From the NCBI GenBank assembly GCA_018607905.1, contig JABBAP010000038.1:1-64000 (forward strand): DNA of 64,000 nucleotides, read 5' to 3'. How positions within the stretch are numbered: the first letter of the stretch is position 1; each line of letters opens with the position of its first letter. This stretch comes from Paracoccaceae bacterium (GTDB lineage: Bacteria; Pseudomonadota; Alphaproteobacteria; Rhodobacterales; Rhodobacteraceae). The notes below the pieces were generated by a model that was not told where the DNA came from, ran no database searches, and was given only the letters and a program-made list of their open reading frames with translations. A program made the translations under genes and the position numbers. Positions 46,885 through 55,309 of the stretch are shown one piece after another.

Positions 46885-47673
46885 CTAAATCATGCCCGCA
46901 GCGCGAAGGCTGGGGCGAAAGCTGCGCGATACCGGGATTTCGGCGCCATCCGACATGCGGAGCCAAATCTTGCGGTTGCGTTTGATGACGCCCGCGATTT
47001 CAGCGAAATTTACCCAGTGGGAGCGGTGAACCTGTGCGCCCTCAAAGGTTTCGAGCATTTGGGTGGCATCTGACAGGCGCATAAGCAGGAGTTTCGCGCC
47101 CTTTTCGGTGTGGACCTCGACGTAGTGATCCGCGCTTTGCATGCGGACCAATTTCTGGCCTGAGTCTGGGCCGAGTTTGCGCAAAATCAAACGCGCAGTA
47201 TTGCCGCCGCTGTTGGTGAGTTGTTCGCGAACAAGCCCACTGCCCCGGATAATAAAGAAAAAGACGGGCATCAGGAACATGCCAACAAGTAGGTTCAACA
47301 GATACCATTTCGTATCGGCGCCACTGAGCGGGTTGCCTGTGAGATCAACGGCAAGGATTGCTGCAACCAAACATATTGCGCCGACGACCACACAGATAAG
47401 CGAGAGCGCCGCCACGCGTTTCACAATCGGGGCATCAGGGAACGAGCGGGTGATGGCCATAAAGCCAAGGCGGTACACAGGATACATCAGTAAGATGCAC
47501 ATCAGTATGACCGCCATATTCTTAAGAGACACGGGGGAATTTGAGGATAACATTGGGGGGAGGGCGTTCAAGATGATCAAAACGGTGTAAAAACAACTTG
47601 CCAGCCACATCACGGCAGGCAGCGCGTGTAACACGATTCGATCGCGTCCAGAGAAGATAAGGTTAATATTCAT
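46885..47673 (-). CDS. Membrane-anchored LytTR transcriptional regulator
   Basis: The 262-residue protein has four hydrophobic helices (about 15-40, 50-72, 88-110 and 125-147) followed by a LytTR DNA-binding domain (165-258) with MQSADHYVEVHTEKG and HRSHWVNFAEIAGVIKR. There is no receiver or kinase domain, so the signal is likely sensed in the membrane. The target is unknown. A structured RNA region lies upstream. Confidence 0.82.
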   Translation of the reverse strand: MNINLIFSGRDRIVLHALPAVMWLASCFYTVLIILNALPPMLSSNSPVSLKNMAVILMCILLMYPVYRLGFMAITRSFPDAPIVKRVAALSLICVVVGAICLVAAILAVDLTGNPLSGADTKWYLLNLLVGMFLMPVFFFIIRGSGLVREQLTNSGGNTARLILRKLGPDSGQKLVRMQSADHYVEVHTEKGAKLLLMRLSDATQMLETFEGAQVHRSHWVNFAEIAGVIKRNRKIWLRMSDGAEIPVSRSFRPSLRAAGMI

Positions 47674-47934
47674 CGGTTCTGCCTGTTTTCTGGGTTTTTT
47701 CGTGAGTTAAACCTAGGTAGGCGCAAAATCGGGCAGAAATGTGTCAGGCCCGTGACGGTAGAATGGCAATGTGGTGGTGGTCATATGACGCTTCGTGAAT
47801 TGCAAGGGGAATCGGGGGGTGTCGTTTCGCGAAGCGCCAGTTTAACATAAAAAAAGGTTGGTCCGTTTCACGAAGATTATGTGTCATTTCACGCATAGAC
47901 CCTAGAAAATATGGGATAGTTCGAAGATAACGGT

Positions 47935-48134
47935 TCTCGACTTCAGGGCGCATCGCCGCCCGCCTCCAGGTCAGTACGGTGCACCGCACCAGTTGTTAAA
48001 GTAACGAGTAAGTTTCTGAGGAAACCGAAGTGAACGACAGCGCAGCCGACGAAAGACAGGTCTCGTCCCCTGTCATTTGAAGGCTCTGACAAGAAAAAAG
48101 ACGCTCTAGGAACTGCTCCTAGGGCGTTTTTTTC
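47935..48134 (+). ncRNA. Putative structured small RNA
   Basis: In about 200 nt I find GGGCG/CGCCC, GGTGC-ACC-GCACC, GTTTC-TGAG-GAAAC, GACAGG/CCTGTC and a terminal hairpin followed by seven T. No ORF of note crosses it, and the next gene begins only after the terminator. The 5' end is a guess. It does not match tmRNA, SRP RNA, RNase P RNA or 6S RNA patterns that I know. Confidence 0.5.
48100..48134 (+). terminator. Strong bidirectional terminator
   Basis: ACGCTCTAGGA-ACTGC-TCCTAGGGCGT with one G-T pair and a seven-T run; an A-rich left side makes it work on the minus strand as well. No annotated gene on the plus strand precedes it, which points to a noncoding transcript. Confidence 0.85.
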
Positions 48135-48208
48135 GTTTAGGGGGATTCACTTGTTAGGGAAAATGAGGTTTGGTTGATCGAAATTGATTTTGATGGCGAC
48201 ATAATCTT

Positions 48209-49861
48209 ATGGGTAAACGGCGTTTTTTGACTATCTCTGTTGGTGTGCTGGCTTTGTTTATCCTGCCAGCGCAGTTCCTCAACTATAAAATAGAGCGGAA
48301 AGTGCAGGCAATTGTTGCGGATGATCGTAATGATTTGGCGCTACCGCTCCAGTTTGAAAGTGTTGGTTTGCGTACCAAACGGAGGTGGAATGGCAGTGGT
48401 ACATCCTGTGAGGGGTTTTGTTTACATGCGTTGCTTACGGGGACCGCGAAAAAGGTACTGATCACGAATACGAAGGATTTCTCTAAGCCTATCTCGTTTG
48501 AGGATGAGGCGATTGAGTATAGTTTGCAGCGGCGTGATGTGTGCCCGACCGTTAAATTTACACTAGGACATCATCGCTTAGAGCTGCCGTTTGATCGGAG
48601 TAGTGGAAAACGGGCTGCAAACGCAATTCAAGACATGAAGCTGCGCATGAGTGACGGGGAGTGTTTGGTCGCAACGCCTGCAACGTTGGGAGAGGCCGAT
48701 GTGGTGTTGACCCGTGCGCGAATGGTGCAGGGGCCGCATTATGCATCGCGGCTTAGGTTTTCAATAACAAAGGATACGGAGACGGTGGATCGGTTGGCAG
48801 TTCATGTTGTGGATCAGGCCAATGGCACGTTTGATGAGGTGTATCGCTGGACTGGTGTGCAATATTTTACCTTTACTGGTGGGTTTATTCCTTCACCATT
48901 GTTTGGGTACGGACTCGAAATAAATATGGGGTGGTTGCGAAAGAAACGACGGCTCAATATTTCCAGGAAACATTATGAGCACCCGAATTGGGTTGGTTTT
49001 TTGACCAAAACGTTGGGTTTAGATTTGGTGTTAGATGGAGAAGTTTCGCGAGATAATATTCGCACAGCCATTGAGGGGATTGTTCAGGCAGGGCACGCAC
49101 CAACACGGGCAGAGTGGGATATGATTTCGACGTATTTCGACGGTGTTGGGATAGGTCGGAATACCAAGTTGCAAAGGGCCGATTACTTGCTTGCGGTTAA
49201 CATGATAAAGAACCCGGCGTTTCCGACGCCTAAGCGGTTGTATAGTATTGTGGCTTTCGCAAACGCGCATGAAAATCTTATGGCCAAAAAGGAACTGGCA
49301 GATCTTTTGTTGACGCGGTTAGAGAGCGGGCAAACTTGGGGTGATGATGCGAATGTTAAATTCAGTCGGGATGTTGCTCAGGTTGCGGGAAGCCTTGCTA
49401 ACTTTCCTGCGGATGTTCTGGAAGCGCAATTTGATCGCATTGAGCGATTGTCAGACGATCCATTCATGCAGGAACACGGTTATAACCTGTTGAGGCATAT
49501 GCACGTGTTTGGGGCGAAATCGCTGCCTGTATTGATGAAGTTGATGGAAATTGGAGTTGATGGGGAAATTAAGGGCAATAGGTATCAGCATCCCTTTTTA
49601 GCGGGGATTGGCGGTGTGTGCATGCTTGGGCCAGTGGCGCAGGTGGCATTGCCGCGTATTCAGGAGTTGATGACGTCTGAGCGTATTCCAAGCCACGGCT
49701 CGTATGGGAAGTTGCTGATGAACACGTTGATCAATTTAAGCGCAGATTCGGAGTTGATTTGGCCCCTTTGGGAACGGAGATACAAAAACACGACACGAGA
49801 AAAGTTTGAAAAATATTTGGCGCGCGCAGACGCCGGGAGTTCTTGGAATTGCAGCTATTGA
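48209..49861 (+). CDS. Large membrane-anchored hypothetical protein
   Basis: The 550-residue protein has one N-terminal helix (about 6-24), then a predicted beta-rich region (about 40-260) and a helical region (about 290-540) with short HEAT-like helix pairs (for example FDRIERLSDDPFMQEHGYNL, LPVLMKLMEIGVDGEI). Several Cys pairs in the first region (TSCEGFC) fit an exported location. Codon use is more AT-rich than that of the neighbours. No family is recognised. Confidence 0.6.
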   Translation: MGKRRFLTISVGVLALFILPAQFLNYKIERKVQAIVADDRNDLALPLQFESVGLRTKRRWNGSGTSCEGFCLHALLTGTAKKVLITNTKDFSKPISFEDEAIEYSLQRRDVCPTVKFTLGHHRLELPFDRSSGKRAANAIQDMKLRMSDGECLVATPATLGEADVVLTRARMVQGPHYASRLRFSITKDTETVDRLAVHVVDQANGTFDEVYRWTGVQYFTFTGGFIPSPLFGYGLEINMGWLRKKRRLNISRKHYEHPNWVGFLTKTLGLDLVLDGEVSRDNIRTAIEGIVQAGHAPTRAEWDMISTYFDGVGIGRNTKLQRADYLLAVNMIKNPAFPTPKRLYSIVAFANAHENLMAKKELADLLLTRLESGQTWGDDANVKFSRDVAQVAGSLANFPADVLEAQFDRIERLSDDPFMQEHGYNLLRHMHVFGAKSLPVLMKLMEIGVDGEIKGNRYQHPFLAGIGGVCMLGPVAQVALPRIQELMTSERIPSHGSYGKLLMNTLINLSADSELIWPLWERRYKNTTREKFEKYLARADAGSSWNCSY

Positions 49862-49874
49862 TCTGGGCAAAGAA

Positions 49875-49903
49875 AAAGCCCGCGAGGCGAACCTGCGGGC
49901 TTT
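49875..49903. terminator. Terminator between convergent genes
   Basis: AAAGCCCGC...GCGGGCTTT; on the minus strand it ends in TTTTT, so it mainly serves the soeC operon. Confidence 0.8.
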
Positions 49904-49923
49904 GATATGGGGTATTGCGCGAA

Positions 49924-50805
49924 TTAGGCGCGGTGTTTGTCGTAATACAGCGCCACAACGTGCTCTGCTTCTGCGAAAAACAGCCAGCGGCTGGCGAACA
50001 GGCCGATTAGATGCAAGACGACCGCGATGGCGGCTGTGGTGTGACCTGGGGCTGTGAGCAGGAGAAGTACCGCTGGGAGCAGGCAGGCAAAGAGCAGGGT
50101 GATGATGCGCAGTTTTTGGGCGTGCTTGCGGCCTACTTCGTGGGCCATTTCCTTGAGCAGATAGTTTTCGCCGGAATGTGGGCTTTCGAGTAGGCGTACT
50201 TTGCCGAGATGGCCAAGGCCAGTGGCCTCGCCGATAGTTCCACCTGCGATCGCGAGGCGATTGTCACCGATCATCCAGTGCAGGAGTTGTGCGCCCGCGA
50301 GGATCAGCATGAAGAGAGCAGCCAGTTTGACTTGACCTGCAAGGAGTGCGCCGCCAGCGAGCGTGTAGAGCACGAACAGGGCTGGGGTCATAGGTTGGTT
50401 CCAGCGTGGGACGGTTTTCAGCTGGCCGTAGATCATGGACGTGCAGAACACGGAGATCATCGACAGCACCGCGCCGATCATGCCGACGATTGGCAGGCGT
50501 GCCTCAAAGAAAATAAGTGCGGCGGCGTAGAGGCCTGTGACGCAGAGCGCGAGGACGGCAAAAACGCCTTCGCGCGACAGCCAAGATGTGCGCCATTGGC
50601 TGAAGGCCTTGAGCGCGCGTTGCGGATTGCCAAGGTGGAAAGTGGAGGCGAGGAGGCCGCCAACGGCCAGTGCGTAGGCGATCAAAAAGAAAACGAACGC
50701 GGTCATGCCTGAAACATCAGGAATGCCGAGGCCGAGGAAGGCTAGAAGGCCAAAGCCAAGGCCAGAGAGCGCGGTGAAGACGATGACGGATGGTGCGGGA
50801 TGCAT
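49924..50805 (-). CDS. soeC: DmsC-type membrane anchor of the sulfite dehydrogenase
   Basis: The 293-residue protein has eight hydrophobic helices and the DmsC pattern ASTFHLGNPQRALKAFSQWRTSWLSREG. It anchors the complex and passes electrons to quinone. It overlaps soeB by 1 nt. SoeC rather than DmsC is inferred from the SoeA-like catalytic subunit and the Pta gene in the same operon. Confidence 0.82.
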   Translation of the reverse strand: MHPAPSVIVFTALSGLGFGLLAFLGLGIPDVSGMTAFVFFLIAYALAVGGLLASTFHLGNPQRALKAFSQWRTSWLSREGVFAVLALCVTGLYAAALIFFEARLPIVGMIGAVLSMISVFCTSMIYGQLKTVPRWNQPMTPALFVLYTLAGGALLAGQVKLAALFMLILAGAQLLHWMIGDNRLAIAGGTIGEATGLGHLGKVRLLESPHSGENYLLKEMAHEVGRKHAQKLRIITLLFACLLPAVLLLLTAPGHTTAAIAVVLHLIGLFASRWLFFAEAEHVVALYYDKHRA

Positions 50806-51560
50806 TAGATAGCCTCCAGAGCTTTGTCGAGCCAGCCGAGCAGGCCTTTTTGTGGCGATGGTGTTGTGTCCAAGAACGGCGCGAGGATGTTGATGTCGCC
50901 GTCGGTTTGGATGTCTGCCTTTGGGCGTGGGGGTAGATAGCGGTTTACGGGTTTGGTGCCTTGATCCTCAAACAAAGGAACCGCGCCGCGTTCGCGTGAC
51001 ATGACGGAGACGTTTGAATCTGGGTCCGCGAAATCACCGAAGTGACGTGCATTTGCGGGGCAGGTGCGCACGCAGGCTGGTTCGCGGTCTTCCTCGGGCA
51101 GGTTTTCGTTGTAGATGCGATCGACACAAAGGGTGCATTTTTTCATAACACCTTCTTTGGCGTCGAGTTCGCGTGCGCCGTAGGGGCAGGCCCATGCGCA
51201 GAGACCGCAGCCGATGCAATCCGACTCGTTAACCAAAACAATACCATCTTCGACCCGTTTGTAGCTTGCACCTGTTGGGCAAACGGTAACGCAAGGCGCG
51301 TCTTCGCAGTGCAGGCAGGATTTGGGGAAGTGTACGGTTTGGGCTGGTTTGTTCTCAGCTTTTACCTCGAATGTGTGAATGCGATTTAGGAAGGTGCCAA
51401 CGGGGTTCGCGCCGTATGCGTCTTGGTCGGACAGGGGCGCACCGTAGTTGGAAGTGTTCCACTCCTTACAGTTGATCACGCAGGCATGGCAGCCGACACA
51501 AATGTCGAGGTCGATGGCAAGCCCGAGCTTTTTCTGAGTGGTTTGGGGTAGGGTCGTCAT
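50805..51560 (-). CDS. soeB: Four-cluster 4Fe-4S electron-transfer subunit
   Basis: The 251-residue protein has four Cys clusters: CVGCHACVINC, CLHCEDAPCVTVCPTGAS, CIGCGLCAWACPYGA and the pair CTLC / CVRTCPANARHFGD. It carries electrons from SoeA to SoeC. There is no Tat or Sec signal, so the complex faces the cytoplasm, as reported for SoeABC. It overlaps the upstream hydrolase gene by 4 nt. Confidence 0.87.
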   Translation of the reverse strand: MTTLPQTTQKKLGLAIDLDICVGCHACVINCKEWNTSNYGAPLSDQDAYGANPVGTFLNRIHTFEVKAENKPAQTVHFPKSCLHCEDAPCVTVCPTGASYKRVEDGIVLVNESDCIGCGLCAWACPYGARELDAKEGVMKKCTLCVDRIYNENLPEEDREPACVRTCPANARHFGDFADPDSNVSVMSRERGAVPLFEDQGTKPVNRYLPPRPKADIQTDGDINILAPFLDTTPSPQKGLLGWLDKALEAI

Positions 51561-52378
51561 GCGGCGGCTCCTTGGATTTGGCTAAATGCCTGAGCGGCAA
51601 AGGCTGATAAATCAGTGTTAAAGCGGTCGGCCTCTTCCCAGAACGGGGCGTGGCCAGAGTGTTCGTAGATGAGCGCGGTTGCGTTCGGGAAGGTGTTTAG
51701 CGCCTGTTCGCCCATCGGGGCGGGGGCGAGGTGTTCGTGTTTGCCCCAAAGGATAAGAGCTGGTTTTGTCATGGCCACAGATGTGTCGCGATAATCTTCA
51801 TTACGGGTGCGGCAGGCTTCGCGCACGGGCGCTGGGCACAGCATATTGAAACCCGTCATAAACGCGAGGTCGTCTGCGGGCAGCGGTGTTGAGAAACACA
51901 CCTGCACGAATTTCGCGGTGGCGATGAGGTTTGCCGCCAGATCATCGCCACGCATGGCTGTGGCTGCTACGTCGGGGTTGCTGCTGCGTGCTGCGAAAGC
52001 CTCTGGTGGGAGTTTGCGGCCGGTTGTGATGGAGGAGCCGACAAGCGCGATGCCTGCGATATCGGTGTCGCCGAAGGTGCGGATGTAATCGTTCACGACC
52101 CAGCCGCCCATGGACCAGCCGACGAGCAACGGGTTTTGCAGGTTCAGCGTGTCGATGATGGCTTTCACATCGTTCGCCCAAGGTTCTGACGTGGCATAGG
52201 CGTCTGCGTTCAACGGCTTGTCCGATTGGCCGTGGCCACGTAGATCGGGGATGATCACGCGGTGGGTTTTGGCCAGTGCGTGTTGACGCAAGAACGAAAG
52301 GCCGCACTGAGAGTAGCCGTGGATCAGCATGATCACGGGCGCGTTGAGCGGGCCAAGATCGGCGACGTGAAGTTGCAC
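51557..52378 (-). CDS. Alpha/beta hydrolase embedded in the soe operon
   Basis: The 273-residue single-domain hydrolase has the oxyanion segment LIHGYSQCGLSFLR, nucleophile elbow LVGWSMGGWVV and catalytic His EHSGHAPFWEE. The acid position in LWGKHEHLAP is Glu where most relatives have Asp. It sits between soeA (32 nt) and soeB (4-nt overlap), so it is cotranscribed and probably coupled. Its role in sulfite or sulfonate metabolism is unknown. Confidence 0.8.
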   Translation of the reverse strand: MQLHVADLGPLNAPVIMLIHGYSQCGLSFLRQHALAKTHRVIIPDLRGHGQSDKPLNADAYATSEPWANDVKAIIDTLNLQNPLLVGWSMGGWVVNDYIRTFGDTDIAGIALVGSSITTGRKLPPEAFAARSSNPDVAATAMRGDDLAANLIATAKFVQVCFSTPLPADDLAFMTGFNMLCPAPVREACRTRNEDYRDTSVAMTKPALILWGKHEHLAPAPMGEQALNTFPNATALIYEHSGHAPFWEEADRFNTDLSAFAAQAFSQIQGAAA

Positions 52379-52410
52379 GCCACCAAAGCCAGTTATGTCG
52401 TGCGTTCGGT

Positions 52411-55245
52411 TCAGAACTCTTCTCCGTAGGCGATGTCTTTGGGGCCTTGGCCGACAGGGGATGTTTGCGGTGCAGGGGACGGTTGGGACTGCAAATCAGC
52501 AGGCGCATCTGCGCGGCGGATGTTTACGCGCAGGTCGTACCATGCTGCTTGGCCAGTGATCGGGTCAGAGTTGGACCAACGCATGCCGTCGCCTTTGGGG
52601 GGAAGCAATTCGTGGATCAGGTGGTTGAGCAAGAAGCCTTTGGTGGTTTCTGGCGCGTCTTCGTCGAGCGCCCAAGCGCCTTTGCGTTTGCCGATGGCGT
52701 TCCATGTCCAGACGGTTTTGGCGTTGAGTGCTTCCATCAGAACAACGGGGACTTTGATTTCGCCGTGGTGGGATTTTAGGTAAGCCCAATCGCCTTCAGC
52801 AAAGCCGTGTTGTTTCCACACGTCGCCAGAAACGAACAGCGGGTTGTGGCCGTGGATTTGGCGCAGCCATGCGTTTTGCGAACCCCAAGAGTGGTACATT
52901 GCGGCGGGGCGTTGAGTGAGCGCGTGAAGCGGATATTCTGCGCCGTTAACCAGTTCTTCCTCGTAGGGTTGCCACCAAATTGGCAGTGGGTCCATCGCAG
53001 TTTTTAACTGTTCGCGCAGGTAATCTGGTGGCTGGATATCGCCATGCCCTTGTGCGGCGAGATTGAATTTTTGGATTTGTTCGACGTAGATGTTGAACAT
53101 GTATGGCGCAGGCGCATCAAAGATGCCGCGTTCCACGGCCCAATCCTGATAGGCTTGGTTCCACGGCTTGTAGAACAGGGCCTCATCTGGGATGTGTTCC
53201 ATGAAGAACCCACCGTTTTCGATGTATTTGTCGATCTGTTTTGGGTTCGGTTCACCGCGCCCTTTGCCAGAGCCGTCTTCATTGCGCCAACCTGCCAGCG
53301 GGCCAACACCGGGGCGGCGTTGGTGGTTGACGATGTAGTCGGCGTAATCTTCGTATTTTGGCGTGCCATCGTCATTCGTGAAGCCTGGCAATTTCATTTT
53401 GCCGCCGAGTTGGATTAGGGCGGATTGGAACCCACGCACATCACGATCTGGTTCCACTACAGGCCAGCGGATGCTGTCGCACATGGCTTCGGCCTCGGAG
53501 ATTGGGCGGTCGAGCAGCGAGATACAATCGTGGCGTTCGAGGTAAGTTGTGTCTGGCAGGATCAAGTCGGAAAACGCAACCATTTCAGAGGAGTAGGCAT
53601 CGGAGTAGATGATCCGTGGGATCACGTAATCGCCGCTTTCATCCTTGTCTGTCAGCATATCCATGACGCCGCGCGTGTTCATGGAGGAGTTCCACGACAT
53701 GTTCGCCATGTACATAAACAGCGTGTCGATTTTGTAGGGAATGCCCGCGTGGGCGTTGGAAATGACCATGTGCATCATGCCGTGTGCAGACATGGGGTTT
53801 TCCCAAGTGAAGGCCTTGTCGATGCGGATGGCGTTGCCGTCTTTGTCAATTGCGAGGTCTTCTGGGCCTTGCGGAAAGCCAAGATGCGGGCCGTTCAGCG
53901 GTTTGCCGGGAGTCACAACGGAGTGCGGTTTTGGGTGGATCGTTACTGGTTTCGGGTACGGTGGTTTGAAACGGTAACCGCCCGGAACTTCGACACTGCC
54001 GAGCAGGATTTGCAGCAGGTGCAAGGCGCGGCAGGTTTGGAAACCGTTAGAGTGCGCCGAAATCCCGCGCATGGCGTGGAACGCCACGGGGCGGCCGATC
54101 ATTTTGTCGTGCTTTTCGCCGCGGAAATCTGTCCACGGTTGATCGATGGTGATTTCTTTTTCAAAGGCGGCATGCGCCAATTCAGCGGACAGGCGACGGA
54201 TGGTGTCGGCGGACACGCCTGTGCGTTCAGCTACGTTTTCAGGCAGGTAATCATCAACGAGGTATTTTTCGGCCATCAATTGGAAAGACGGGCGATATTT
54301 CACGCCTTTGACGGTGTGTTCGCCTTGCAGGTTTGGTTTCACGCCCTTTTTGTTCCATGCCACGGCTTTGCCTGAAACGCGGTCCAGAACCAGCGGTTCG
54401 CCATTTTTGTCGCGCAGGAACAGGCCGTTTTCAGCAGAGCCTTCTGTCACGTTCACTAGGTACGGTGCGTTAGTGTAGCGGATGAGGTAATCGAGATCGA
54501 CCTTACCAGCGGCCAACAATTCGCGGATCATCGACAGGATGAATAACCCGTCTGTGCCAGGCGTAATCCCGACCCATTCGTCTGCGATGGCGTTATAGCC
54601 AGAGCGCACTGGGTTCACGCCGACAACTTTTGCGCCACGTTCTTTCAAACGAGACAGACCCATTTTGATCGGGTTGGAATCGTGGTCTTCGGCAACGCCA
54701 AAGATCATGAACATTTCGGCCCGTTCCCAATCTGGTTGACCAAATTCCCAGAATGCGCCGCCCATGGTGTAGATGCCAGCGGCGGCCATGTTTACGGAGC
54801 AAAATCCGCCGTGCGCGGCATAGTTTGGCGTGCCAAAGTTTTGCGCCCACATGGACGTAAGGGATTGGGATTGATCGCGGCCTGTGAAAAACGCCAGCTT
54901 TTCAGGGGCCGTTTCGCGCAAGGGCGTCAACCAGTCAGAGGCGATTTGGAAGGCTTCGTCCCATGAGATTTCTTCAAACTCGCCTGATCCACGTGGGCCA
55001 ACCCGTTTCATTGGGGCCTTAAGGCGGGCAGGGGAATAATGCTGCATGATGCCAGCGGATCCCTTGGCGCAGAGCACACCTTTGTTGATTGGGTGATCGC
55101 GATTGCCCTCGATGTATTTCACTTTTTCATCTTGGATGTGCACGTTGATGCCACAGCGGCAGGCGCACATGTAACAGGTGGTTTTGCGAATTTCGTCCGA
55201 GACTTTGGGAGAAGTATCGAGATCTGGCTGGACGTGTTTGTTCAT
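52411..55245 (-). CDS. soeA: Molybdopterin catalytic subunit of SoeABC-type sulfite dehydrogenase
   Basis: The 944-residue DMSO-reductase-family enzyme oxidises sulfite to sulfate at the cytoplasmic face. It has an N-terminal Fe-S site (CYMCACRCGINVH ... GVLCAKGSAG), a Mo ligand Cys in HGGFCSVNMAAAG, and no Tat signal. Family relatives include arsenate or polysulfide reductases, so SoeA is chosen from the lack of a signal and from its position after pta, as in other roseobacters. Confidence 0.82.
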   Translation of the reverse strand: MNKHVQPDLDTSPKVSDEIRKTTCYMCACRCGINVHIQDEKVKYIEGNRDHPINKGVLCAKGSAGIMQHYSPARLKAPMKRVGPRGSGEFEEISWDEAFQIASDWLTPLRETAPEKLAFFTGRDQSQSLTSMWAQNFGTPNYAAHGGFCSVNMAAAGIYTMGGAFWEFGQPDWERAEMFMIFGVAEDHDSNPIKMGLSRLKERGAKVVGVNPVRSGYNAIADEWVGITPGTDGLFILSMIRELLAAGKVDLDYLIRYTNAPYLVNVTEGSAENGLFLRDKNGEPLVLDRVSGKAVAWNKKGVKPNLQGEHTVKGVKYRPSFQLMAEKYLVDDYLPENVAERTGVSADTIRRLSAELAHAAFEKEITIDQPWTDFRGEKHDKMIGRPVAFHAMRGISAHSNGFQTCRALHLLQILLGSVEVPGGYRFKPPYPKPVTIHPKPHSVVTPGKPLNGPHLGFPQGPEDLAIDKDGNAIRIDKAFTWENPMSAHGMMHMVISNAHAGIPYKIDTLFMYMANMSWNSSMNTRGVMDMLTDKDESGDYVIPRIIYSDAYSSEMVAFSDLILPDTTYLERHDCISLLDRPISEAEAMCDSIRWPVVEPDRDVRGFQSALIQLGGKMKLPGFTNDDGTPKYEDYADYIVNHQRRPGVGPLAGWRNEDGSGKGRGEPNPKQIDKYIENGGFFMEHIPDEALFYKPWNQAYQDWAVERGIFDAPAPYMFNIYVEQIQKFNLAAQGHGDIQPPDYLREQLKTAMDPLPIWWQPYEEELVNGAEYPLHALTQRPAAMYHSWGSQNAWLRQIHGHNPLFVSGDVWKQHGFAEGDWAYLKSHHGEIKVPVVLMEALNAKTVWTWNAIGKRKGAWALDEDAPETTKGFLLNHLIHELLPPKGDGMRWSNSDPITGQAAWYDLRVNIRRADAPADLQSQPSPAPQTSPVGQGPKDIAYGEEF

Positions 55246-55282
55246 AGCTGTTCTCCGTTTCGGATAGTATCGCGTGTTTTTG

Positions 55283-55297
55283 TGATGAGTGTCATCA
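55283..55297. promoter_or_regulatory. Perfect palindrome upstream of soeA
   Basis: TGATGA-GTG-TCATCA lies in the pta-soeA gap, 38 nt before the soeA start. It could be an operator or a short mRNA hairpin. Confidence 0.35.
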
Positions 55298-55309
55298 AGT
55301 GATTAAGTT

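Larger units (their letters stand above)
47674..48208. other. 535-nt intergenic region with likely small RNA
   Basis: There is no convincing gene (the 81-residue minus ORF is rejected). The left part carries the LytTR promoter region with repeated TTTCACG/TTTCGCGAAG motifs. The right part has five consecutive hairpins and a strong terminator, described separately. Confidence 0.6.

Noticed and set aside
47744-47989. 81-residue minus-strand ORF
   Set aside because: No ribosome site, odd composition, and it overlaps the promoter side of the LytTR gene and the start of the structured RNA.
47935-48134. tmRNA, SRP RNA, RNase P RNA or 6S RNA
   Set aside because: None of the conserved sequence blocks that I know for these RNAs is present, and no long 5'-3' closing stem is seen.
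53425-54375. 316-residue plus-strand ORF opposite soeA
   Set aside because: Shadow of soeA; composition and lack of motifs show it is the reverse reading of a conserved gene.
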